Shown: positions 15,423 to 24,573 of the stretch, piece after piece
Position numbering within the stretch: the first letter of the stretch is position 1
Layout of the letters: each line of letters opens with the position of its first letter
DNA from: Psychrobacillus psychrodurans
Lineage (GTDB): Bacteria > Bacillota > Bacilli > Bacillales_A > Planococcaceae
Strand: one strand, 5' to 3'
Assembly: GCF_027563345.1 (NCBI RefSeq)
Contig: NZ_JAMKBK010000002.1
Length of the DNA: 64,000 nt
Position numbers and translations under genes: made by a program
Notes under the pieces: model-generated
Databases searched by the model: none
Seen by the model: the letters and a program-made list of their open reading frames with translations, nothing else
Told to the model about the DNA's origin: nothing

Positions 15423-18400
15423 ACGTAAAGATATAAAAACAATACTAGTAATAGGTTCCGGTCCAATTGTTATCGGTCAAGCAGCTGAATTCGACTACGC
15501 AGGTACACAAGCTTGTATTTCACTTAGAGAAGAAGGCTATAGCGTTATTCTTGTGAATTCCAACCCTGCAACTATTATGACGGATACAGAAATTGCAGAT
15601 AAAGTTTATATTGAACCTCTAACATTACCATTTGTTAGTAAAATCATTCGTAAAGAGCGTCCAGATGCAATATTACCTACACTTGGTGGGCAAACTGGTT
15701 TGAATATGGCAATTGAACTCGATGAATCTGGAATTTTAGATGAACTAGGAATCGAAATACTAGGTACAAAACTAGAAGCAATTCATAAAGCAGAAGACCG
15801 AGATTTATTCCGTTCGTTGATGAATGAATTAAATGAACCAGTTCCAGATAGTGATATTATCCATAATTTAGAAGAAGCGAAAGCATTTGTCGAGAGAATT
15901 GGTTATCCTGTTATCGTTCGTCCGGCATTTACAATGGGTGGTACGGGCGGAGGTATTTGTTACAATGACGCCGATTTAGCTGAAATTGTGACAAGTGGTT
16001 TAAAATACAGCCCAGTTACTCAATGTTTACTTGAAAAATCGATTGCTGGATATAAAGAGATAGAGTACGAGGTAATGCGTGATTCTGCCGATAACGCCAT
16101 TGTTGTATGCAATATGGAAAACTTCGATGCTGTTGGAATTCATACAGGGGATTCAATCGTAGTTGCTCCAACACAAACATTGTCTGACCGTGAAAACCAA
16201 ATGCTTCGAAATGTATCTCTTAAAATAATTCGTGCACTTAAGATTGAAGGTGGATGTAATGTCCAATTAGCACTTGATCCGCATAGCTTCAATTATTATA
16301 TTATCGAAGTTAACCCAAGAGTTAGCCGTTCTTCTGCACTGGCTTCAAAAGCAACTGGTTATCCAATCGCAAAACTTGCAGCTAAAATCGCAGTAGGTCT
16401 TACATTGGATGAGATGATGAATCCAGTTACTCAAAAAACATACGCTTGCTTCGAGCCTGCATTGGATTATATTGTAGCGAAAATTCCAAGATGGCCATTC
16501 GATAAATTCGAATCGGCTAAACGTAATCTTGGAACACAAATGAAAGCTACTGGGGAAGTAATGTCCCTAGGACGAACATTTGAGGAAGCAATACTTAAGT
16601 CAATTCGTTCACTAGAAACGGGTCATTTCCATATCGAAATGAAAAATAGCGAATCCATTACAGATGCCTGGATGGAAAAACGTATTCGTCGTGCAGGAGA
16701 TGAGAGATTATTCTTCATAGGAGAAGCACTTCGCCGTGGAGTAACTGTTGAAACAATTCATGAATGGAGCCAAATTGATCTATTTTTCTTAAACAAACTT
16801 CAAAATATCGTGAAATATGAAGAAATTATTCAAAATAATCCGTTCAACCAAGAAGTCCTTTACAAAGCAAAACGCATGGGTTTTGCAGATAAAACTATTG
16901 CGAAATATTGGAATGTCACTGAATTAGAAGTATATAACTTTAAAAAAGAAAATGGAATTGTACCAGTATACAAAATGGTCGATACGTGTGCAGGGGAGTT
17001 TGAGTCAGAAACACCATACTTCTACGGAACATACGAAGAGGAAAATGAATCCATTCGTTCAGAAAAGGAAAGCGTAATTGTACTAGGGTCAGGTCCGATT
17101 CGTATCGGTCAAGGGGTTGAGTTTGACTATGCTACTGTACATTCTGTGTGGGCTATTAAAGAAGCAGGCTACGAGGCGATTATTATAAATAATAACCCTG
17201 AAACAGTTTCAACCGACTTCTCCATCTCAGATAAGTTATATTTTGAACCACTAACATTAGAAGATGTCATGCATATCGTTGACTTAGAGCAGCCGAAAGG
17301 TGTAGTTGTACAATTCGGGGGACAAACAGCGATTAACTTAGCTGCTGGGCTCGAAGAAAGAGGAGTTAAAATTCTAGGTACAACGTTAGAAGACATTGAC
17401 CGTGCTGAGAACCGCAACAAGTTTGAAGCGGCTCTACATGAAATAGATATTCCTCAGCCACTAGGTAAAACTGCAGTCTCTGTAGAAGAAGCTACAAGCA
17501 TTGCCAATGAGATAGGGTACCCTGTATTAGTCAGACCTTCTTATGTACTTGGTGGTCGTGCAATGCAAATTGTATATAGTGAAGATGAGATCAAACATTA
17601 TATGGAGCACGCAGTGGAAGCGAGCCCTGAAAAACCAGTATTAATAGACCGTTACTTAACTGGAACAGAAATTGAAGTAGATGCAATTTGTGACGGAGAA
17701 AATGTATTAATACCAGGAATTATGGAACATATTGAACGTGCAGGAGTTCACTCTGGTGACTCAATTGCTGTGTATCCGCCACAAAAACTTTCTCAACAAC
17801 AGATTGATACACTGGTAGATTACACAACAAGACTTGCTAAAGGTTTGAAAATTGTTGGATTGATGAATATTCAATATGTCATTTCTAAGGATGAGGTTTA
17901 CGTAATTGAAGTAAATCCACGTTCAAGTAGAACAGTACCATTCTTAAGTAAAATCACATCTATCCCAATGGCAAATATTGCTACAAAAGCAATTTTAGGT
18001 CAAACGATTATTGAACAAGGATATTCACCGGGACTTGCCCCAAATAGCCCTGGAGTGTATGTCAAAGTTCCAGTATTCAGTTTTGCAAAACTTCGTCGTG
18101 TAGATATTACGCTTGGACCTGAAATGAAATCTACTGGAGAGGTAATGGGGAAAGATATTACACTTGAAAAAGCGTTATATAAAGGATTAGCAGCAGCTAG
18201 TATGGAAATCAAAGACCACGGCACGGTACTAATGACTATATCGGATAAAGATAAAGAAGAGGGCACAGAAATTGCGAAAAGATTTTATGCAATAGGGTTC
18301 CGCATTATGGCAACACAAGGCACTGCAAAAGCAATTAAAAATGCAGGAATTCCAGTTGATATTGTAGATAAAATCGGTTCAAAAGGAACTACATTATTAG

Positions 18401-18612
18401 ATGTAATTCAAAAAGGGGAAGCGCAATTTATCATTAACACATTGACAAAAGGCATGCAGCCTGAACGAGATGGATTCCGTATTCGTAGAGAGTCTGTAGA
18501 AAATGGCATTCCTTGTTTAACTTCATTAGATACTGCAGAAGCGATGCTCCGTGTTATTGAATCGATGACATTCTCTACGGAGACTATGAAACATCAGGAG
18601 GCTAAAGCATGA
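15415..18612 (+). CDS. carB: Carbamoyl-phosphate synthase large subunit
   Basis: Makes carbamoyl phosphate from bicarbonate, ammonia and two ATP (pyrAB). It has 1065 residues, close to the B. subtilis 1071, with the characteristic internal duplication. The first ATP-grasp half has GSGPIVIGQAAEFDYAGTQA and PAFTMGGTGGGICYN; the second, from about residue 550, has GSGPIRIGQGVEFDYATVH and PSYVLGGRAMQIVY. A C-terminal MGS-like allosteric domain follows (about 935-1065). Each half ends with the IEVNPR metal-binding strand (YIIEVNPRVSRSSAL and YVIEVNPRSSRTVPF). AAAGGAG precedes the ATG. The stop overlaps pyrK. Confidence 0.97.
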   Translation: MPKRKDIKTILVIGSGPIVIGQAAEFDYAGTQACISLREEGYSVILVNSNPATIMTDTEIADKVYIEPLTLPFVSKIIRKERPDAILPTLGGQTGLNMAIELDESGILDELGIEILGTKLEAIHKAEDRDLFRSLMNELNEPVPDSDIIHNLEEAKAFVERIGYPVIVRPAFTMGGTGGGICYNDADLAEIVTSGLKYSPVTQCLLEKSIAGYKEIEYEVMRDSADNAIVVCNMENFDAVGIHTGDSIVVAPTQTLSDRENQMLRNVSLKIIRALKIEGGCNVQLALDPHSFNYYIIEVNPRVSRSSALASKATGYPIAKLAAKIAVGLTLDEMMNPVTQKTYACFEPALDYIVAKIPRWPFDKFESAKRNLGTQMKATGEVMSLGRTFEEAILKSIRSLETGHFHIEMKNSESITDAWMEKRIRRAGDERLFFIGEALRRGVTVETIHEWSQIDLFFLNKLQNIVKYEEIIQNNPFNQEVLYKAKRMGFADKTIAKYWNVTELEVYNFKKENGIVPVYKMVDTCAGEFESETPYFYGTYEEENESIRSEKESVIVLGSGPIRIGQGVEFDYATVHSVWAIKEAGYEAIIINNNPETVSTDFSISDKLYFEPLTLEDVMHIVDLEQPKGVVVQFGGQTAINLAAGLEERGVKILGTTLEDIDRAENRNKFEAALHEIDIPQPLGKTAVSVEEATSIANEIGYPVLVRPSYVLGGRAMQIVYSEDEIKHYMEHAVEASPEKPVLIDRYLTGTEIEVDAICDGENVLIPGIMEHIERAGVHSGDSIAVYPPQKLSQQQIDTLVDYTTRLAKGLKIVGLMNIQYVISKDEVYVIEVNPRSSRTVPFLSKITSIPMANIATKAILGQTIIEQGYSPGLAPNSPGVYVKVPVFSFAKLRRVDITLGPEMKSTGEVMGKDITLEKALYKGLAAASMEIKDHGTVLMTISDKDKEEGTEIAKRFYAIGFRIMATQGTAKAIKNAGIPVDIVDKIGSKGTTLLDVIQKGEAQFIINTLTKGMQPERDGFRIRRESVENGIPCLTSLDTAEAMLRVIESMTFSTETMKHQEAKA

Positions 18613-19385
18613 TTAGACAGGAGCAAATGGAAGTCGTACACCAAAGATCCATTGCGACGAACATTTTTGAACTCACATTGACTGGACCACTTGTACTGGA
18701 TATGAAACAACCAGGTCAATTTGTCCATCTACGAGTGTCTGATCAAATGGAACCTTTGCTAAGAAGACCAATAAGTATTTCAACTATAAATAAAGAAACA
18801 TTAGAATTTACGATGATTTACCGAGCAGATGGAAGAGGAACTGCACTTCTATCTGAAAAAAAACAAGGGGACCAAGTCGATGTACTTGGACCTCTTGGAA
18901 ATGGTTTTCCAATTGATAAAATAGAAGCTGGTCAGAAGGCTTTACTGGTAGGTGGCGGTATTGGTGTTCCACCTTTATATGAGCTATCCAAAAGACTTGT
19001 GGAAAAAGGTGTACAACCTATCCATGTGTTAGGGTTTCAATCGGAATCCGTTGTTTTTTATGAAAAGCAGTTTATTGAACTTGGAGATACCCATATCGTG
19101 ACTGCGGATGGTAGTTATGGCTCTGCAGGATTTGTAACAAATGTATTAGAAACATTACAAGATGATTTTGCGGTTTACTATAGCTGTGGTCCCACACCGA
19201 TGCTTGCAGCATTAGAAAAAATGTACCCAGAAAAAGAAGGGTACTTATCTTTTGAACAACGAATGGGTTGTGGAATTGGTGCATGCTTTGCATGTGTTTG
19301 TGATACAACTGAGAAAATAGATGCTGATTATGTGAAGGTTTGTTCAGATGGTCCAGTGTTCCCGTCAGGAGTGGTTCAAGTATGA
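18609..19385 (+). CDS. pyrK: Dihydroorotate dehydrogenase B, electron-transfer subunit
   Basis: Flavin and iron-sulfur subunit that moves electrons from the PyrD active site to NAD+. The 258 residues comprise an FAD-binding barrel (LLRRPISISTI, FTMIYRADGRGTALLS), an NAD-binding half (LLVGGGIGVPPLYELSKRL, YYSCGPTPML) and a C-terminal [2Fe-2S] site with C221, C226, C229 and C245 (CGIGACFACVC...KVCSDGPVF). It pairs with the NAD-dependent class 1B PyrD encoded next. The start overlaps the carB stop (ATGA), and its end overlaps the pyrD start in the same way. Confidence 0.96.
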   Translation: MIRQEQMEVVHQRSIATNIFELTLTGPLVLDMKQPGQFVHLRVSDQMEPLLRRPISISTINKETLEFTMIYRADGRGTALLSEKKQGDQVDVLGPLGNGFPIDKIEAGQKALLVGGGIGVPPLYELSKRLVEKGVQPIHVLGFQSESVVFYEKQFIELGDTHIVTADGSYGSAGFVTNVLETLQDDFAVYYSCGPTPMLAALEKMYPEKEGYLSFEQRMGCGIGACFACVCDTTEKIDADYVKVCSDGPVFPSGVVQV

Positions 19386-20296
19386 ATAGATTAGCTACCC
19401 AATTACCAGGTCTTTCTTTGAAAAACCCAATCATGCCGGCATCTGGTTGTTTTGGGTTTGGAAAGGAATATGCAAAATTATACGATTTGTCTAAGTTAGG
19501 TGCCATTATGATTAAGGCAACAACACCAGAAACGAGATTAGGTAATCCAACACCACGCGTGGCAGAAACCCCAGCTGGAATGTTAAATGCAATTGGTCTA
19601 CAAAACCCAGGATTAACTAAAGTGATGGAAAATGAACTCACATGGCTTGAACAATACGAAGTACCAATTATTGCAAATGTAGCTGGCTATACAACTGATG
19701 ATTATGTCACTGTTGCAGAAGCGATTTCAAAGGCGCCAAATGTGCACGCACTTGAACTAAATATCTCTTGTCCAAATGTCAAACAAGGTGGTATTACATT
19801 TGGAACAGACCCCCTTATTGCAGAAGAGTTAACGAAGGCTGTAAAAGCAGTATCATCTGTTCCTGTATACGTGAAGCTATCTCCAAATGTAACTGATATT
19901 GGAGAGATTGCAAAAGCGGTAGAAGCAGGTGGAGCTGATGGTATTACTATGATTAATACATTACTTGGCATGCGCTTAGACACTATAACTGGTCGTCCAG
20001 TAATTGCAAACGTAACAGGTGGATTATCAGGTCCGGCTATTAAGCCAGTGGCACTTCGTATGATTTATGATGTAGCGAAACGAGTGTCTATTCCTATTAT
20101 CGGAATGGGTGGAATTACAACAATTGATGATGTGATTGACTTCTTATCTGTTGGTGCTAGCGCGGTTGCAGTGGGGACAGCAAATTTTGTAGATCCATTT
20201 GTTTGTCCAATGTTAATCGAACAGCTTCCAGCTAAATTAGATGAACTAGGTTTTGAGACAGTAAATGATTTAGTGGGAAGGAGTCATCGACTATGA
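19382..20296 (+). CDS. pyrD: Dihydroorotate dehydrogenase B, catalytic subunit
   Basis: FMN enzyme that oxidises dihydroorotate to orotate, class 1B, working in a heterotetramer with PyrK. The 304-residue product starts MNRLATQLPGLSLKNPIMPASGCFGFG. The active-site base is C130 in ALELNISCPNVKQGG, the hallmark of class 1 enzymes; class 2 enzymes use serine. C-terminal blocks are NTLLGMRLD, GGLSGPAIKPVALRM and IIGMGGITTIDDVIDFLSVGASAVAVGTANF. ATG 19382 was chosen because it overlaps the pyrK stop and matches the family start; the open frame extends 14 codons further upstream inside pyrK. Confidence 0.96.
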   Translation: MNRLATQLPGLSLKNPIMPASGCFGFGKEYAKLYDLSKLGAIMIKATTPETRLGNPTPRVAETPAGMLNAIGLQNPGLTKVMENELTWLEQYEVPIIANVAGYTTDDYVTVAEAISKAPNVHALELNISCPNVKQGGITFGTDPLIAEELTKAVKAVSSVPVYVKLSPNVTDIGEIAKAVEAGGADGITMINTLLGMRLDTITGRPVIANVTGGLSGPAIKPVALRMIYDVAKRVSIPIIGMGGITTIDDVIDFLSVGASAVAVGTANFVDPFVCPMLIEQLPAKLDELGFETVNDLVGRSHRL

Positions 20297-21003
20297 AAAA
20301 TAGCCCTATTATCGCATTAGACTTTGCAAATGCAAGTGATGCATATCAATTTCTAACACCCTTTGATCAATCGTTATTTGTAAAAGTAGGTATGGAGCTT
20401 TATTTACAAGAGGGGCCTTCCATTGTTTATCGACTGAAAGAAATGGGTCATGATGTATTTCTTGATCTGAAATTACATGATATTCCACACACAGTAGGCC
20501 AAGCTATGAAAGGACTAGCTCGTTTAGGTGCAGATTTAGTCAATGTGCATGCAGCTGGGGGAGCGGCTATGATGATTGCTGCACGTGAAGGATTAGAGGC
20601 TGGTACAACAACTGGCAACAAAAGACCCTCAATTATTGCTGTAACTCAGCTAACTTCAACGTCTGAACCTCAAATGCAACAGGAACAACTGATTCAAACG
20701 ACGATTGATGCATCGGTTGTTCATTATGCGGAGCTAGCTAAAACAGCAGCGCTAGATGGAGTCGTTTGCTCTGTTTTGGAAGCAAGGAAAATTAAAGATG
20801 CATGTGGTCATGAATTTTTAAGAGTTACTCCAGGTATTCGTTTAGAAGAAGGTGAAGCTCACGATCAGGTCCGCGTAGCAACTCCTACAAATGCACGAAT
20901 CCTTGGCTCCTCTCATATTGTCGTAGGACGAGCGATTACAAAAGCGAAAAACCCAGTACAAGTATATGAAACTATTTTGAAAATGTGGGAGGAAAATGCA
21001 TGA
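20293..21003 (+). CDS. pyrF: Orotidine 5'-phosphate decarboxylase
   Basis: Decarboxylates OMP to UMP, the last step of the pathway. TIM-barrel of 236 residues with the catalytic Asp-Lys-Asp network D58-K60-D63 in VFLDLKLHDIPHTV, the LARLGADLVNVHAAGG strand and the phosphate-binding C-terminal segment ATPTNARILGSSHIVVGRAIT. The start overlaps the pyrD stop (ATGA) and is preceded by GGGAAGGAG. Length and composition are ordinary for Bacillales. Confidence 0.96.
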   Translation: MKNSPIIALDFANASDAYQFLTPFDQSLFVKVGMELYLQEGPSIVYRLKEMGHDVFLDLKLHDIPHTVGQAMKGLARLGADLVNVHAAGGAAMMIAAREGLEAGTTTGNKRPSIIAVTQLTSTSEPQMQQEQLIQTTIDASVVHYAELAKTAALDGVVCSVLEARKIKDACGHEFLRVTPGIRLEEGEAHDQVRVATPTNARILGSSHIVVGRAITKAKNPVQVYETILKMWEENA

Positions 21004-21632
21004 GCTTAGAAAACAAAATTGCCAAGGCACTTCTTAATGTTGGTGCAGTTGCATTAAAACCTAACGACCAGTTCACATGGGCTTCTGGTATCAAATCTCC
21101 AATCTACTGTGATAACAGAATTACAATGTCTTCTCCTACTATTAGAAAAGAAATTGCACAAGGATTAGTAGAAGCAATCGAGAAAAACTTCCCAGGAACA
21201 GAAGCAGTAGCAGGTACGGCAACTGCAGGTATTCCACATGCTGCATGGGTAAGTGATTTAATGGAGCTGCCGATGATGTATGTCCGGTCAAAAGCAAAAG
21301 ATCATGGCCGTGGCAATCAAATTGAAGGTAAAGTAATCGCAGGGCAAAAAGTAGTAGTGATAGAAGACTTAATCTCCACAGGTGGAAGCAGTCTAGTTGC
21401 AGTTGAAGCTCTTCAAAAAGAGGGTATAGAAGTACTAGGTGTTGTTAGTATATTTACTTATGGATTACCTAAAGCTGAACAAGCATTTGAAGAAGCAGGT
21501 ATATCTTTTGTCAGCTTAACACACTATGATGCGTTAACATCTGCTGCAAAAGAAGCAGGAATAATTGGAGAAGAGGATATTCCAATGCTTTCTAAATGGC
21601 ATAATGATTTAAAACAAGGCTTGTTGAAATAA
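21000..21632 (+). CDS. pyrE: Orotate phosphoribosyltransferase
   Basis: Transfers the ribose phosphate of PRPP to orotate to give OMP. The 210 residues have the PRPP-binding motif VVVIEDLISTGGSS near 117-130, the YVRSKAKDHGRGNQIEG loop and the N-terminal FTWASGIKSPIYCDNR substrate loop. Start ATG 21000 overlaps the pyrF stop and is preceded by GGGAGGAAAATGC; an upstream in-frame codon at 20985 has no better support. This is the last gene of the operon, closed by a strong terminator. Confidence 0.96.
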   Translation: MSLENKIAKALLNVGAVALKPNDQFTWASGIKSPIYCDNRITMSSPTIRKEIAQGLVEAIEKNFPGTEAVAGTATAGIPHAAWVSDLMELPMMYVRSKAKDHGRGNQIEGKVIAGQKVVVIEDLISTGGSSLVAVEALQKEGIEVLGVVSIFTYGLPKAEQAFEEAGISFVSLTHYDALTSAAKEAGIIGEEDIPMLSKWHNDLKQGLLK

Positions 21633-21640
21633 CTTATAGT

Positions 21641-21676
21641 AAAACGATCTCCCTAACAAAAGGAGATCGTTTTCTT
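21641..21676 (+). terminator. Terminator of the pyr operon
   Basis: AAAACGATCTCC (21641-21652) pairs perfectly with GGAGATCGTTTT (21662-21673). Confidence 0.9.
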
Positions 21677-21871
21677 ATAGAGAAACATATACCTGGACAC
21701 ACGATTAAAATAAGTACCGAGATTAATTTATTTATTTCCATATGTGCTATTTGCTTTGGTATTTGTTATATTATGAGTTAGCGATATTGGATTCCGTTTA
21801 ATTTAAACGGACGGGACCATATAACTTAAGATTTAATATGGAACTTGTTATTGAGAGGACGAGTGTAAGGT

Positions 21872-22789
21872 ATGAAGAATTTAATGGTGACAGATCTTGT
21901 GAATAGATTTTCTTTGGAAGTTTTATCTGGTCACGATCAATGCCATCGGGTATTAAAGAAAACAAAAGTTCGACGTCCAGGGTTGGAGTTTATGGATAAA
22001 TTTGATTTTATAGCAACGGAACATGTTCAAATTTTAGGTAAAAATGAAATAAGCTACTTACATACACTCCAAGAAGAAGAATGTAAATTACGAATAGGCA
22101 ATATTATTAAATACGATCCGCCCTGTATAATAATTACATCTAATCAAGAGGAGCCACCAGGATTAATACAATATTGTGTTGAAAATGAAATACCATTACT
22201 GCGCACATTTGATTCCACTAGCGAAGTAAGTGCAAAACTTGATGCATTCGTTGTTAAAGCTATGGCACCAGAGATTTCGATACATGGTGTTTGTGTGAAT
22301 GTGTCCGGAATGGGGATATTGTTACGTGGTAAATCAGGTGTAGGTAAAAGTGAAACAGCTCATACATTGATTGGACGCGGTCATAGATTAGTTGCAGATG
22401 ATATTGTCGTTTTAAAAAAGCTAAGTCCACAGACGCTTTTGGGATCTCATAATGAAAAAAACAAAGAATTCTTGGCTTTGCGAAGTATTGGATTATTAAA
22501 CGTAGTCCGTCTGTATGGTCGTACAGCATTTCAAGAGGAAACACGTATAGCATTAGATATTGAGTTAACTAAATGGGAAAGCAATACATTGAATAATGAG
22601 TTAGAATTGGAAACTAAGTTTATAGATTATATGGGCGTTCAGATACCTCATATTCAAATTCAGTTACAACCAGGTCGTGATGTAGCAGGTCTTATTGAAG
22701 CTGCCGCAAATAATTGGTATCTAAAGCAGCAAGGATATAGTGCTGCAGAAGAATTTGTGAAAAGACTAGAGCAAGAAATGGAAGATTAG
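21872..22789 (+). CDS. Divergent HPr kinase/phosphorylase-like protein
   Basis: Full-length (305 residues) relative of HPrK/P, the enzyme that phosphorylates and dephosphorylates Ser46 of HPr in carbon catabolite control. Retained features are H138 in SIHGVCV, the P-loop GKSGVGKS (153-160) and HRLVADD with D176/D177. The HPrK family signature, LEIRGLGIINV in B. subtilis, reads LALRSIGLLNV (201-211), losing Glu and Gly. The C-terminal PVRPGRN loop reads LQPGRD, losing Arg and Asn. Canonical hprK usually sits beside lgt, not pyrE, so this is probably a paralogue. It may have kept nucleotide binding but changed phosphorylase activity or partner. No close neighbour suggests a substrate. Confidence 0.75.
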   Translation: MKNLMVTDLVNRFSLEVLSGHDQCHRVLKKTKVRRPGLEFMDKFDFIATEHVQILGKNEISYLHTLQEEECKLRIGNIIKYDPPCIIITSNQEEPPGLIQYCVENEIPLLRTFDSTSEVSAKLDAFVVKAMAPEISIHGVCVNVSGMGILLRGKSGVGKSETAHTLIGRGHRLVADDIVVLKKLSPQTLLGSHNEKNKEFLALRSIGLLNVVRLYGRTAFQEETRIALDIELTKWESNTLNNELELETKFIDYMGVQIPHIQIQLQPGRDVAGLIEAAANNWYLKQQGYSAAEEFVKRLEQEMED

Positions 22790-22801
22790 TGAAGAATACA
22801 T

Positions 22802-22845
22802 AAAAAGCGCCCACCGTATTTATTTTAACGGTGGGTACTTTTTAT
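22802..22845 (+). terminator. Terminator after the HPrK-like gene
   Basis: AAAAAG, then CCCACCGT pairing with ACGGTGGG, then CTTTTT. Confidence 0.85.
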
Positions 22846-22886
22846 GCTTTAAAAAATATTTTTTATTTTCAAATAAAATTATAGAC

Positions 22887-22902
22887 TTGGAAGCGTTTTC
22901 CA
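22887..22902 (+). promoter_or_regulatory. Candidate catabolite-responsive element (cre)
   Basis: TTGGAAGCGTTTTCCA matches 15 of 16 positions of the CcpA-binding consensus WTGNAARCGNWWWCAW and is nearly palindromic. It lies 128 nt before psiE and just after the HPrK-like gene's terminator. No promoter could be placed with confidence, so its target is not settled. Confidence 0.5.
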
Positions 22903-23029
22903 GTTTATTATTCTCTAAATGATATCACCAAATAATTGAAAGCTCTATTTGGGGATTCCACGCTAAATAGAAAGGATAAGAATAAAAGCAGATGAATTTG
23001 TATTTATAATTTGGAATGGGGGATTTTAA

Positions 23030-23476
23030 ATGGAAAAGTTATTTAAAAAAGAATTTTCTATAGTTTTATCAATTATCCCAAAGATGTTGCAAACGTTTCT
23101 GAATTTCTGTCTAATATTGTTAGCGCTAATTTTATCATTTTTACTTATTAAAGAGTTAACTGTATTCTTTAAAATTTTGATAACTGTTGGGTCCAGTGAT
23201 TACAAGCAATTCCTTGCAAATATCCTCATTTTCTTTTTATATTTTGAATTCATTACAATGATTGTTAAATATTTTAAGGAAGACTATCATTTTCCACTTA
23301 GGTATTTTTTATATGTAGGAATTACTGCCATGATTAGACTAATTATTGTCGAGCATGATCACCCGATTGATACATTAATCTATTCACTAGTTATACTGAT
23401 TTTAATAGTCGGTTATTTCATTATGAATATTACACCTCTGGAAAGACCAAAGCGTCAATTGTTCTTTAAAGAGTAG
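23030..23476 (+). CDS. psiE: PsiE family membrane protein
   Basis: Predicted four-span membrane protein of 148 residues, homologous to the phosphate-starvation-inducible PsiE of E. coli, whose biochemical role is unknown. The diagnostic block is YFKEDYHFPLRYFLYVGITAMIRLIIVEHDHP, between the second and third spans. Hydrophobic spans are near residues 20-45, 60-80, 95-110 and 115-135. GGGGGA precedes the ATG at a good distance. It is monocistronic, with a shared bidirectional terminator at its 3' end facing the minus-strand gene downstream. Confidence 0.82.
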   Translation: MEKLFKKEFSIVLSIIPKMLQTFLNFCLILLALILSFLLIKELTVFFKILITVGSSDYKQFLANILIFFLYFEFITMIVKYFKEDYHFPLRYFLYVGITAMIRLIIVEHDHPIDTLIYSLVILILIVGYFIMNITPLERPKRQLFFKE

Positions 23477-23502
23477 TATGGTGTAAATCAGTAATATTAA
23501 CT

Positions 23503-23557
23503 AAAAAACGTGCTGCGTATTTATTAAGTAAATATTTGATACGCAACACGTTTTTAT
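23503..23557. terminator. Bidirectional terminator between psiE and the DUF2892-like gene
   Basis: AAAACGTGCTGCGTAT pairs with ATACGCAACACGTTTT with one mismatch. Flanking A and T runs allow use by both convergent genes. Confidence 0.8.
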
Positions 23558-23601
23558 TGTAGTGCATCTTTATTACAAATGATCCTATTCTTCGGATTCT
23601 T

Positions 23602-24414
23602 TTATTGAAGAATATTTGGTGTAGAAATGTTTTTTTGACCAGATTTGGATACTGCGTCAATGATGGTTGAATCTAGGTTTGTATTCTTAGCAGTTCCATC
23701 TAACTGCGGTTTTGTATCTGATTTTTGAGAAGCAGCTTGCTTAATAGTTGAACTAGAGGCTGATTTAGTATTGCTCCCAATTGTAAAAGCATCTTTCTTG
23801 TTTGTGTTCCCATTTGTATTTGGTTTCTTATTGCCTGTCCCACTTGTTCCAGAGGCATTTTTTGAGTTGGTCACACCTGCTACATCTTTGACCATTTGAC
23901 TAACCTGTGGTGCGACAGTTTGAGCAATGCTTCCGATTGTTTGTGCATTGGTCGCCATAGAATTTTGTCCAGCACTGCTACTATTTTGGCTACTTCCCAT
24001 ACTTGGTGAGCCAGAAGCAGTTTGAGACGAAGATGTGCTTGTTAATTTTTGTGCAATATTTCCAACCATTTGCATGATGTTTCCACTTTTTTGTCCAGTA
24101 TTGCCACTTGAAGCATATTGTCCAGATGGAGTTCCGTTTGCCATCATATTATTAGCATTAGCTGCATTAGCTTGTGCACCTTGATTTGCATTTTCACTTG
24201 CTAGATTTTCCATAATAGTTCCTAACGCTTTAGTTGGACAAAACTTTGTTGCTCCTTCAGCTGCTTTCATAGACCCAAAAAGGACAAGCATCTTTCCACT
24301 TCTACTTTTTGGTTCACGTAAAAGGCGTAGGGTACCATAAGTGGTCATTACTGAACCTACCATGAGTCGGAAGAATGCAGTTCCTGGATTAAGATTTTGT
24401 TGGTTAAATGCCAT
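23602..24414 (-). CDS. DUF2892-like membrane protein with long Ser/Asn/Gly-rich tail
   Basis: Protein of 270 residues with two parts. Residues 1-70 hold two hydrophobic segments ending in TKFCPTKALG, which resembles the small inner-membrane DUF2892 domain (it usually carries a CPLY motif). Residues 70-270 are low complexity, rich in Ser, Asn, Gly, Gln and Thr, probably disordered, with scattered MVGNIAQKL/IGSIAQTVAPQVSQMVKDVAG amphipathic stretches. A perfect AGGAGG precedes the ATG on the minus strand. It lies downstream of the SASP gene on the same strand, 159 nt away, so a spore envelope role is possible, but nothing proves it. Confidence 0.6.
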   Translation of the reverse strand: MAFNQQNLNPGTAFFRLMVGSVMTTYGTLRLLREPKSRSGKMLVLFGSMKAAEGATKFCPTKALGTIMENLASENANQGAQANAANANNMMANGTPSGQYASSGNTGQKSGNIMQMVGNIAQKLTSTSSSQTASGSPSMGSSQNSSSAGQNSMATNAQTIGSIAQTVAPQVSQMVKDVAGVTNSKNASGTSGTGNKKPNTNGNTNKKDAFTIGSNTKSASSSTIKQAASQKSDTKPQLDGTAKNTNLDSTIIDAVSKSGQKNISTPNILQ

Positions 24415-24573
24415 GTCATGACCTCCTAATATTCATTTCATTATTGCTTGGGAAATAATACAAAGAAATAAGTAGTAAAATTAAGAAACAGATATTTATA
24501 CTGATCCATTTCAGACCTTATAATCCCCATACAATCGATTTTTATACGATATTATTTCTGTGGTGATAAAGAT

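Noticed and set aside
19072..19641. 189-codon minus-strand frame over pyrK/pyrD
   Set aside because: Antisense shadow of two strongly supported operon genes.
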